From Agapanthus africanus (taxonomy: Eukaryota > Streptophyta > Magnoliopsida > Asparagales > Amaryllidaceae), in contig JASDDO010000024.1 of assembly GCA_030015575.1 (NCBI GenBank), positions 221,608,996-221,672,995 on the forward strand: a DNA stretch of 64,000 nucleotides, written 5' to 3'. Position 1 is the first letter of the stretch; every line of letters starts with the position of its first letter. The notes beneath the pieces are model-generated. The model worked only from the letters and a program-made list of their open reading frames with translations. It made no database searches and was not told the DNA's origin. Position numbers and translations under genes: made by a program. This document shows, piece by piece, positions 55,627-64,000 of the stretch.

Positions 55627-58087
55627 TGTTCCTCTCCGAATGGCGGCGCACAAGACTGCGATGTCCTGGCACTGAGATTCGGGGCAGATGATATTTGGTT
55701 TTATCCGTCTACCTCTCCGAAGATGCCAAGTTGATTTATGGCACCGTGTATCGGAGGTTTAGACGGATGCGGCCAATGTAGCAGACTTCGTCAGATTCCC
55801 CCTCGCTTGAGGGGTTTTTGATTGTGGGGACGCTCTTCCCTGCAGGCGCAATCCCCTGCAGTTAATTACGCTACAACAACTTTCTCCTTCTCCAGACTTT
55901 CACTTCGTGTCGTGTGTGTTTGTTTTGTTTGTGGTTGCCCGTGGATTGTATACGGAGACTGAGTAATACCGTCGCCCGTAGGACGTGGATTAGTCCAAAT
56001 CCGTATTTACTTAGATTTGGGTTTGGTGTTTTTAGTTTAAGGATGCATTAGTCGCGTTGCGGCTAAGATTAACTTAAACGTTCGTTAAGGACACGATAGT
56101 CCTGTTTGAGACTAAGATCAACTTAACGTGATCGTTTTGATCTGACAAAAGAGCGTTTGGGCTCTATTGTTCCAGTTTGGGAGATTCATAGTCCAATTTG
56201 GGACTAAAGTCTGTTTGGAGGATACGTTAGCCATTTTTGAGGCTAAGATCGACTCAAACGTTTGTTAAGGATACGTTAGTCCAGTTTGAGACTAAGATCA
56301 ACTTAACGGGATCATTTAGATCTGACAAAAGAGAAATTGGCTCTGTTGTTCCAGTTTAGGGACATAGTGGTCCATTGCATGTATGGTCGTCGGGACCCGT
56401 CACCTCTCTGACGACGTTGAAGGATTACAACGACAAATGTCCGAGGAGTTCAGAGATGTACCCTTGAGCCAAAGTTGATTGGGGGAATTTATAGTCCAAT
56501 TTGGGACTAAAGTTTGTTTGAAGGTTTAAGAATACGTTAGCCATATTTGAGGCTAATATCAACTTAAACGGTTGTTAAGGATGCGTTAGTCCAGTTTGGG
56601 ACTAAGATCGACTTAACGGAATCGTTTAGGTCCGACAAAAGAGCATTTGGGCTCTATTGTACCAGTTTAGGGACATGGTGGTCCATATTCCAGTGTAGGG
56701 ACGTGGTGGTCCATATTCCAGTTTAGGGACATGGTGATCCGATATTAGTTTAGGGACGTTTCGGTCCGATATTAGTTTACGCACGTTTCGGTCCGATATT
56801 AGTTTAAGGACGTTTCGGTCCATGAGTTTAAGGACCCCGCAGTCCATATTGACGTATGTGATCGTCGGGACGAGTCACCTCTCTGACGTCGTTGAAGGAT
56901 TACAACGATAAGTGTCAGAGGAGCTCGGAAATGTACCCTCGAACCGGATATAAATTAATTTAAAAGAGCAGTCGTGCTCAGTCAATTTAATTTAAGGACT
57001 TACGGCCCAAAATTGGGCTAAGTCTAATTGAAAATGTTCAACATTTTATTTGCTTTTGCATTGCATTTCTTTTTTTTATTTTTATTTAGGCTTTGCCCAG
57101 AAAAGATGCAGAGCATCAATTTGTTTTGGGCTCTGTTCTTTTAGGAATGATGCAAGGCATCAATTTTATTTGGGCTCTGCCCTTGTATAAAGGATGCAAA
57201 GTATCAATTTATTTGGGCTCTGCCCATTTATTGCCTTGCAATTTATTTTGGCCTGTTAGGTCATTTTGACTTGGGCCTGGCCCTTTTAACAGAGAAAATG
57301 CATTGCATTTTCAGGCGCTTTGCGCCAATCAAATAGCGCAAGCACTTATGACGATGACACGTGTCAAGCAGCGCAGTGCGCTGCGCTTACGCTGCTGACA
57401 CGTGGCGCGCTCTGGTGAGTTACGCCAATTTCAGAGAGCAAAGCTCTATTTCAAAAGCGCGTAGCGCAACTGGTTCAGATGCTGACACGTGGCGCTCTCT
57501 GGTGGCTTGCGCTAACCCAAGAGCGCAACAGTGCAGATTTATAAGTACAAAGCACTATTAATTTGAGAATCTTTTAGATTCAAGAACCAATGGTTCATAA
57601 AAGAAGTGCAAAGCACTATTTGATTTAGGTCTAAGAAAAAACAAGTTTTTTCTTGTTTTTCTTATCTAACAGAACCAAAGGTTTATAAAAGTGTAAAGCA
57701 CTATTAAATTTAAGAACCTTTTAGATTTAAGAACCGATGGTTCATAAAAGAAGTGCAAAGCACTTTTTGATTTAGATCTAAGAAAAACAAGTTTTTTCTT
57801 ATCTCAGAGAACCAAAGGTTCATAAAAATGCAAAGCACTATTTTTTATTTATTTTTATTTTTTCCTGTTTTAAAGAACCAGTGGTTCATAAGAAGTGCAA
57901 AGCACTATTTATTATGTGAAGATCATTGATCTTGTTTTTAGATCAATGATCTATTAGAAGAAATTTCTTCTCTCATATAAAGGTTTTTACCTTTTTCTTG
58001 AAATTTTTCTCAGAGTTCTCTCTGTTTGAAGCTCTTGATTTTTTTTTTAAGAAAATGTTGATCTCTCTGAATTGAGGTCTAGGGTCC

Positions 58088-58095
58088 TTTTTATA
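58088..58095 (-). promoter_or_regulatory. TATA box of E8 LTR
   Basis: Minus strand CTATAAAAAGGACCCTAGACC, homologous to CTATATAAAGGCCCCTAGACC of E1. Confidence 0.65.
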
Positions 58096-58269
58096 GTGTC
58101 CATAAATTAGTTAAAGTTTGTTAAAGAGATCATTCTCTGAGTGATTTGGGGAATTTTCCCCACCGTTGGATCTTTGATTCGAAAGCCTCTGTTTTACAGA
58201 AGAAAATCTTCTTGTTTTAACAAGAACAGAAAAGATTTCTCAGAATTTTAATTCTGCTTGGCGCAAATG

Positions 58270-58870
58270 CACCAGAGCGTGACACGTGTCGCGCAGATTT
58301 TTTTTTTGGGCGCTGCGCACAGTTGCACTGCGCCGACATGTGTCGCGCAGCACACAGTTGCGCTGCGCCGACACGTGTCGCGCAGTGCATCTGCGCTTAC
58401 ACAAGTTTTTTTTTTGGGCGCTGTGCACAGTTGCGCTGCGCCGACACGTGTCGCGCAGCGCACTGTTGCGCTGCGCCGACACGTGTCGCGCAGCGCATCT
58501 GCGCTTGCGCAATTTTTTTTTTTTGGGCATTGCGCACAGTTGTGCTGTGCCGACACGTGTCGCACAGCGCAGCGCAGCGCATCTGCGCTTGCGCAAGTTT
58601 TTTTTATTTTTGGAGCTGCGCACAGTTGCGCTGCGCCGACACGTGTCGCGCAGCGCACAGCGCAGCGCATCTGCGCTTGCGCAATGTTTTTTTTTTTTGG
58701 CACTGCGCACAGTTGCGCTGCGCCGACACGTGTCGCGCAGCGCACAGCTGACACGTGTCACGCAGCCTTTTTTTTTTGCAGCTTTGCTATGATGGGGTAC
58801 GCTACTTTGGGCGCTGCGCTCCCTGCGCTAACGTGTCTGATTTTGACACGTGGCGCTCCGCGTGCAGCGC
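58270..58870. promoter_or_regulatory. GACACGTGTC repeat array in E8 LTR U3
   Basis: About nine GACACGTGTC palindromes (near 58281, 58335, 58370, 58443, 58479, 58552, 58639, 58724, 58750) in GCGCTGCGCC context, separated by poly-T runs. It lies upstream of the TATA box on the minus strand. Long open frames on both strands here reflect the repeat and not genes. Confidence 0.55.
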
Positions 58871-59022
58871 AGGAGATCTGAAGGGTTACTTCATTTATTT
58901 TAACTTTAATTTTCTCTTTAATTTTCAAGACAGAGCTTTGCTCTGATTGGAGAAAAACAGAAGCATTGCTTCTTTTCCCACCTTGGAATTTGAACAGAGA
59001 TTTGCTCTGATTGAGATAAACA

Positions 59023-59040
59023 AATGCCCCCCCCCCACCG
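59023..59040 (-). other. Polypurine tract of E8
   Basis: Minus strand GGTGGGGGGGGGGCATT, immediately preceding the TGTTTATC LTR start, like that of E1. Confidence 0.8.
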
Positions 59041-59132
59041 TTGCGCTTACGTGGCTTTCTAACGTGAGCGCAGCGGTGGCAGACTCCGAACCGTCGCGCC
59101 ATCCCTTGGAAGCTGAAAGGGCACTTGATGCT

Positions 59133-59140
59133 TATAAATA
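59133..59140 (+). promoter_or_regulatory. TATA box of the E8 antisense promoter
   Basis: CTTATAAATAGGACC, identical over 15 bases to the E1 antisense TATA region and at a similar distance from the polypurine tract (about 95 bp). Points away from the LTR into the cargo slot. Confidence 0.72.
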
Positions 59141-59250
59141 GGACCTTTGGTCCCTTAGATGATTCTCATCTCTAAAATTTTACTTTCAGAACTCAGAGCC
59201 CCGCTCTTTATTTTCAAGAACTTTAAGAGTTAAACTCTTAAAACTTTTAG

Positions 59251-59624
59251 GTGAAAATTTTAATTTGGATTAAATTAAATTAAATTAATTTTCATTGATA
59301 GAGTCTCGCTCTCAATAGATCCCTGATCTAAAGAAAGCCTATTTAGGATTTCACTTAGCAGAGCTTTGCTCTACAGGTTTTAAAAGGATCTAAAGAGAAC
59401 TAAAGGGGATCCTACTAGGGTTCCATAGAGCTCTGCTCTCTGAAAGATTTTCCTTGGATTTTCTTAATTCATTAATGGAGCTTTGCTCCTCCCAAATCAT
59501 ATAGAAGAACTCTTAAGAATTCTTCATAGATCTTGGAACTTAAAGATGGCATTTTATTCCTCAGTGCATTATATCGTTTTGCTTAATCAGTCTTTCTGAT
59601 AATTCTGTTGATCCTCTTTCACAG
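59251..59624 (+). other. Probable 5'-UTR intron of the E8 antisense unit
   Basis: Donor ACTTTTAG/GTGAAAAT and acceptor CTCTTTCACAG, with the ATG five bases after the acceptor. Both splice sites have homologues in E1. The interval includes five AGAGC/GCTCT-type hairpins. Confidence 0.5.
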
Positions 59625-59629
59625 GAAAA

Positions 59630-60136
59630 ATGAACGCCCACATGTATGCTCTTAACGAGATCATCTCTCATGAGGGCATCCGCCAACTTGGCCGCTCTCA
59701 AAATCAGGAGTTCACAAACGAGGAGTGTGCTGAAATAATAAGTTTCTTCGACGCATACAATGGTCCACTACTTCCCCGACGTTCCTCTCTTCTTAAACTT
59801 ATCGTGGGAGCTATCTGGGAAGCGCTTCCCCTATTCTGTTCTGGCGTGCCGCTTAGGGCGTTGGATGCCGCTGAGGACAAGGTGCACTCTGTGTACCTAT
59901 TGAACTTTATCTCGAAAAGACGGCGAGACAGTCTTATTGACCTCTTGCACGAGATCTTTCAACAGTCTGCCATACTCGCTGCTTATCGGAGAGTGGAAGA
60001 CATCGGGAGGGACCCTGACGCTTGTGCTCACGAAAGGAAGCACACTAGGATGGTCCGCGAGGCTTGGAAAGTCAGAGATAGGGTCGCTTTTGAATTCTTC
60101 AATCCATGCCCTGGATCTGAGGTTATTCCATTATAA
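59630..60136 (+). CDS. Antisense cargo ORF of E8, 168 residues, unknown family
   Basis: Single open exon antisense to the element. It begins MNAHMYALNEIISHEG and ends NPCPGSEVIPL. Mostly helical and charged: an acidic segment (NEECAEIISFFDAYNG), a hydrophobic stretch (LLKLIVGAIWEALPLF, amphipathic rather than a clear membrane segment), then ISKRRRDSLIDLLHEIF and a basic tail (ERKHTRMVREAWKVRDRV). No similarity seen to the PMD gene in the same slot of E1. ATG immediately after the predicted acceptor supports translation. It might be a complete small protein or the first exon of a decayed gene. Confidence 0.6.
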   Translation: MNAHMYALNEIISHEGIRQLGRSQNQEFTNEECAEIISFFDAYNGPLLPRRSSLLKLIVGAIWEALPLFCSGVPLRALDAAEDKVHSVYLLNFISKRRRDSLIDLLHEIFQQSAILAAYRRVEDIGRDPDACAHERKHTRMVREAWKVRDRVAFEFFNPCPGSEVIPL

Positions 60137-60383
60137 CTTTCGTTTATTGTTTTTATGACTGTAAGAACTTCGGGCAATATTAATGGAATTTTTTTTTTAT
60201 CCCAGCTTGTCTTTATTATATATCTTTTGTCCTGAGTTTTTTTGCCCATACATGAATGAATGTGTCTTGAACGTTTGATCAAATGTAAATCGGATGCTCT
60301 CTCTGTTGCTTTTCCTCTTTCTCAGCATGTGGTCACAATTAGCAGGTAATAGAGTAAGCTTCTTGATTTCTTCACGAGATAGC
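60137..60383. other. 3' flank of the E8 cargo slot
   Basis: Non-coding and T-rich. Its last 60 bases (from about 60325, AATAGAGTAAGC onward) match the reverse complement of E1 28405-28455, so homology between the two elements resumes here after the unrelated cargo. No canonical AATAAA is seen on the plus strand. Confidence 0.6.
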
Positions 60384-60612
60384 AAGGGCTTAGGCCGCAA
60401 GTTCAGATCTGCTGCCTAAGACTTTTCAACTCTATGAGCCGTGAGGGTCTCATAGAGACTTTTCTCCCTACGGATCGAGAGGATCTCGTAGGTGGGTTTT
60501 TTCTCCTTAGGAATCGTGAGGATTCCTAAGTGTGGTTTTCTCTTGTAAGTCGTAAGGATCCTACAAGAGAATTTTTCCTTCTTACGAGTCGAGAGGACTT
60601 GTAAGCGGTTGT
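60384..60612. repeat. Hairpin array D in E8
   Basis: Plus-strand order: CTTAGGC/GCCTAAG (60387-60418), CTATGAG/CTCATAG (60433-60456), CCTACG/CGTAGG (60467-60494), CTTAGGAAT/ATTCCTAAG (60505-60530), CTCTTGTA/TACAAGAG (60539-60570), CTTACGAGT/ACTTGTAAG (60580-60605). It is the reverse-complement counterpart of array C in E1, in the same order, with the loop (CCTCACGA on the minus strand) conserved. Confidence 0.82.
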
Positions 60613-61185
60613 TTCCCTCCTTGTCGAAGTTCGATGTTGGAGGGTGAGACCCGTGGATGGTATGCAAGAGACCGTTTTGGGCCAACTTGCATGGTCCCAG
60701 TGCTTAGGAAACAGGCTTCTTTTATGCCCACTGCCTAAGGCTTTATCTCACGAGTAGAGCCGCCTCACAAATTTTTTTCGCAAGTCGAGACGAATCGAGC
60801 GTTTCTCGCAAGAATATCTTAACGTCGCATTTAACCTCTGCTCTTTACGACAGAAGCCCGTTAAGGTTGGTGGTACTTAGGGTTTTGGCCATTGTACCGT
60901 CGCATAAGCTGATATAGTCCTCGATAGACAATCATGCTATTCGAGTAGCCCTGCGACTGCCGTGTCTCTGATCCCTTCGGGGGCTGGACAAGACGTCTTC
61001 AAGCAATCCTCCTTGGCAATTTGACCGTCGGAAGAGAAAGCGTTAGGAATTTGCCATGTCGCTTTTTACTTGAGGTTAGGCTTATTTTGGTGAGCCCCGA
61101 TGAGTCATAACCACTCCGCGCTGGTGTGGAGATGATCTCCGATAGTCTTTCGGGCTTTATGTGAGTTGCCGTCAAGACCCTGAAG
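60613..61185. other. Non-coding interior of E8
   Basis: Begins with a TGCAAGAGACC segment that matches E1 28090-28150 in reverse; the rest has CGTCTCGATTCG-like repeats announcing the tandem arrays. No gene. Confidence 0.5.
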
Positions 61186-62794
61186 CTAGGAATTTGGCTT
61201 TTGCTTCGTTTGCTGGCATTGCGTCTGCTGTATCGAGACGAATGTTGCGGTGGGAACTAGGGATTTTGCCGTGGCTCCGTTTGTTTGATGACATTGCGTC
61301 TGCTGTGTCGAGACGAACGTTGGGGTGACATCTCGTCTGCTGTATCGAGATGGATGTCGAGGTTGTCTCTAGGTTGCTGGTGAACCGCCGAGGTTTGGAA
61401 CTAGGGATTTTGCCGTGGCTCCATTCGTTTAATGACGTTGCGCCTGCTGTGTCGAGACGAACATTGGGGTGACATCTCGTCTACTGTATCGAGACGGACG
61501 TCGAGGTTGTCTCTAGGTTGCTGGTGAACCGTCGAGGTTTGGAACTAGGGATTTTGTCGTGGTTCCATTCGTTTAATGACGTTGCGTATGCTGTGTCGAG
61601 ACGAACATTGGGGTGACATCTCGTCTGCTGTATTGAGACGGATGTCGAGGTGGTGACCATTCTATGCTGGTGTGAGATGATCTCCGATTGTCTTTCCAGT
61701 TTTATATGAGTTACCGTAAAGACGTCGAAACTAGGAATGTGGCATTCTCTTCGTTTGCTTTGGTGTGTCCAAATCCTATTGGAGGAAGAATGCTGGGGTT
61801 GACATTTCGTCTACTGTATCGAGACGAACGTCAAGGTGGTGACCACTCTGTGCTGGTGCGAGATGATCTCCGATTGTCTTTCCGGTTTTATGTGAGTTAT
61901 CGTAAAGACGTTGAAGCTAGGAATGTGGCCTTCGCTTCGTTTGCTTTGTCACGTCCGAATCCCTGTTGGAGGAAGAATGCTGGGGTTGATATTTCGTCTG
62001 CTGTATCGAGACGAACGTCAAGGTAGTGACCACTCTGTGCTGGTGCGAGATGATCTCCGATTGTCTTTCCGGTTTTATGTGAGTTACCGTAAAGACGTTG
62101 AAGCTAGGAATGTAGCCTTCGCTTCGTTTGCTTTGTCACGTCCGAATCCCTGCTGGAGGAAGAACGCTGGGGTGACAACTCGTCTGCTGTATCGAAATGA
62201 ACGTCGAGGAGGTGACCACTCCATGTGAGATGATCTCCGGTGGTCTTTCAGGCCTTATATGACTTGCCGTTAAGACCTTGAAGCTAGGAATTTGGCCTTC
62301 GCTTCATTTGCTCACACTGCGTCTGGTGTATCGAGACGAATGCTGAGGTGGAGCTGGGATTCTGCCGTCACTCCGCTTTGTTTCGACCATGGGGTCTTTT
62401 GTTAACTTTGCATGTACACCCTGCTGGACTGCGAAGGAACGCCGTTGTTGACATTGCGTCTGCTGTAACGAGACGCATGCTAAGGTGGAGTTGAGATTTT
62501 GCCGTTACTCCGCTTTGTTTCGACCATGGGGTCTTTTGTTAACTTTGCATGTACACCCTGCTGGACTGCGAAGAAACGCCGTTGTTGACATTGCGTCTGC
62601 TGTAACGAGACGCATGCTAAGGTGGAGTTGGGATTTTGCCGTTACTCCGCTTTGTTTCGACCGTGAGGTCTTTTGTTGATGTTGCATCTGCCTCCAGCTG
62701 GACTGCGGAGGAACGCCGTTGTTGACATTGCGTCTACTGTATCGAGACGAATGCTGAGGTGAAGCTGGGATTTTGCCATCGCTCCGCTTGTTTC
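61186..62794. repeat. Three tandem arrays in E8 (144, 187 and 137 bp)
   Basis: Units anchored by GGAACTAGGGATTTT at 61253, 61397 and 61541 (144 bp). GACCACTCTGTGCTGG-type units at 61655, 61841 and 62028 plus a partial copy (about 187 bp). GTTGTTGACATTGCG units at 62444, 62581 and 62718 (137 bp). All share CGTCTGCTGTATCGAGACGAA. They occupy the place of the 131-bp array of E1 but have unrelated units. Confidence 0.88.
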
Positions 62795-64000
62795 TGTCAC
62801 GCCCCGCTTCCCAGTGTACGGCGAAGTGGACGCGACGAGGTCCGCTACGTATGTATTCAGAAGTACATACGCTAAGCGTAGCTAAGCAATATAAAATAAA
62901 TACACAAGAGACAAGAGTATAAAAAGAACAGCAACTTTTATTTATTAGCATTCTTTGTACAATGCATGAAAAAGGAAATACATCTGAAATAAAAAATGCC
63001 TAAACAGTGGCATAACAGAAAAAGGAAAGTACTGGAAAGAAAAGTGTACAATGAAATTATACTGCTGGGTCTTCGGCAAATTGCTCCAAGTCTTCTTGGG
63101 TTGGTTCAACTTCTGCCGGGTTCAGGTCGCCTGAAGACATTCAAAGAAGAGAGAAACAGAATGTCGTCAGCGAACAGATCGCTCAGTAAGTCCCAAGAGT
63201 AAGAGGGAAGTAGAGAGGACAGAATAAGAAGATACATTTTTAAAGTGTAAACTATTGCTGTAATGTTATGTTAACGCTGTTGTTTGTAGGTTGGTACAGA
63301 AGAATGCCAGTGTATACGAGGGGAGTCTCACTTGCCAGAGACTAGGGCACGTGTAGTACAAGGAACCGTTATGCCACGGTACAACAGCAATAGGATTCAG
63401 GTTAGGTGTATTAATCTGACCACCTCGTGCCACCTTTAACACCTTCCGTACCAATCTACCCCTTAAACCCCGCGATGTCTTGTTTGTATTGTTATCTTGT
63501 AAATTGTATTGGTTGTATGATTGATTGACTGACTGACCGAAACCATGATATCATGAAATAGTTGTAACCGTGGAGTCATGTAAATGGAATACTGAGAATC
63601 ATGTAAAAGGAATATATATCCATGGTTCGGTTCGGTCAAATTGTATAAGTTGATAATTGTATTCATGAATTCATGTGTTCATATTGACTTGGAATCTTGT
63701 AGTTTGTAGGTTGACTTGAATCATATTCAAGTCAGATTAATCAGACTCAAACCCGAGTCAGACAATCAGAATTGTGAATCGAAGTCTTATAATTGCTAGG
63801 GTCCTTAGGATAATTTATAAAACTTGAAGGGGTTTTATGTAAAAATACTTTTGTATAGTTTTCAAAATACAACTCAAGTATTTAATTATCATCTTTATAT
63901 ACATACAATAATTTAATGATCAAGATAAATATGTATACATGTTCGAATAGCATGAAATGAGTCAAGTATATTATTCGAGTAACTACCATAAACAATGATG
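62795..64000 (+). repeat. Dispersed repeat U2 (TGTCACGCCCC family), cut by window end
   Basis: Starts TGTCACGCCCCGCTTCCC and runs to the window end. 62795-63560 is an inverted relative of U1. It could be the LTR of another retrotransposon, but no partner copy in the same orientation is present. 63560-64000 is AT-rich with nothing recognisable. Confidence 0.55.
63057..63130 (-). CDS. Possible terminal exon in U2
   Basis: Minus strand, after the acceptor TGTCTTCAG: DLNPAEVEPTQEDLEQFA, then EDPAV and TAA (63059-63057). Poly(A) signals AATAAATAAA at about 62937-62947. Homologous to the U1 exon at 47923-47996. An upstream open frame (63266-63454) is shifted in U1 and is not supported. Confidence 0.4.

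Larger units (their letters stand above)
55627..59022 (-). repeat. 3' LTR of E8
   Basis: 3396 bp on the minus strand, TGTTTATCTC (59022) to GAGGAACA (55627). 55680-56100 matches the primer-site end of E1, E3 and E6 LTRs. It has the 27-bp GGACCGAAACGTCC module (56690-56840), hairpin segments (57550-58250), the G-box/poly-T repeat block (58270-58870) and TATAAAAA (58088-58095). It contains LTR sequence lost from E1 copies. Confidence 0.88.
55627..62794 (-). mobile_element. Tat-type Ty3/gypsy element E8 (3' part)
   Basis: Minus-strand element: complete 3' LTR (55627-59022), polypurine tract (59023-59040), antisense cargo unit (59133 to about 60340), hairpin array D and tandem repeats, then cut at 62794 by U2. 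Gag and pol lie outside. Flanking 55622-55626 (GTCGG) would be the target-site copy within E7. Confidence 0.82.

Noticed and set aside
58240-58881. Overlapping open frames of 140-207 residues on both strands (Cys/Arg/Ala-rich repeats)
   Set aside because: They follow the GACACGTGTC/poly-T repeat in all frames and both strands at once; composition, not selection, keeps them open.
63266-63454. 62-residue minus-strand ORF in U2 as an upstream exon
   Set aside because: The homologous stretch of U1 is shifted by single-base gaps and has stops.
1-64000. tRNA, rRNA or other structured RNA genes
   Set aside because: No cloverleaf with A and B boxes and no rRNA core was seen; the only tRNA-like strings are primer binding sites.

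Overview
The window is intergenic plant DNA made almost entirely of nested LTR retrotransposons. Plant origin is indicated by Angela-like Ty1/copia elements, Ty3/gypsy Tat-type elements with a second (archaeal-type) RNase H, a plant mobile domain (PMD) gene with plant-style GT-AG introns, and plant TATA boxes. I cannot name the species. I see no tRNA, rRNA or CRISPR and no convincing free-standing host gene. Nearly every retroelement polyprotein is broken by stops, frameshifts or deletions.

Layout. 1-9902: copia element C1 on the minus strand (3' LTR cut by the window edge, decayed pol, unexplained 3.4-kb stretch, primer binding site, 2.18-kb 5' LTR). 9903-10400: scrap of a chromovirus-like gag. 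10400-14209 and 39811-47223: two halves of what is probably one minus-strand Tat element (E2 = 3' half, E3 = 5' half with its 2.7-kb LTR). It was split by Tat element E1 (14210-35862, plus strand) and copia E4 (35863-39810, plus strand), and a deletion fused the ends of E1 and E4. 47224-48246 and 62795-64000: two inverted copies (U1, U2) of a dispersed repeat that starts TGTCACGCCCC. 48247-51492: gag plus LTR of a third Tat relative (E6). 51493-51954: unassigned AT-rich DNA. 51955-55626: non-autonomous Tat-like element E7 filled with 84-88 bp tandem repeats. 55627-62794: 3' part of a fourth Tat relative (E8, minus strand).

Central observation. In E1, between the integrase and the 3' LTR, lies an antisense gene of about 5 kb. 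It has its own TATA box, a probable 5'-UTR intron, eight coding exons joined by seven introns that are all phase 1, an N-terminal PMD-type domain, a basic cluster, a coiled-coil C terminus and an AATAAA poly(A) signal. Its orientation explains how introns survive in a retrotransposon: they are not introns in the genomic (sense) RNA. E8 has the same slot with homologous flanks on both sides (polypurine tract, TATA box, leader and splice sites upstream; hairpin array downstream), but it holds a different 168-residue ORF. The family therefore looks like a retrotransposon with a promoter-equipped antisense cargo slot.

Second theme. The LTRs and post-integrase regions of this family are tiled with short perfect inverted repeats. 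Loops stay constant while stems change in a compensating way, both within an element and between elements, which implies a conserved secondary structure.
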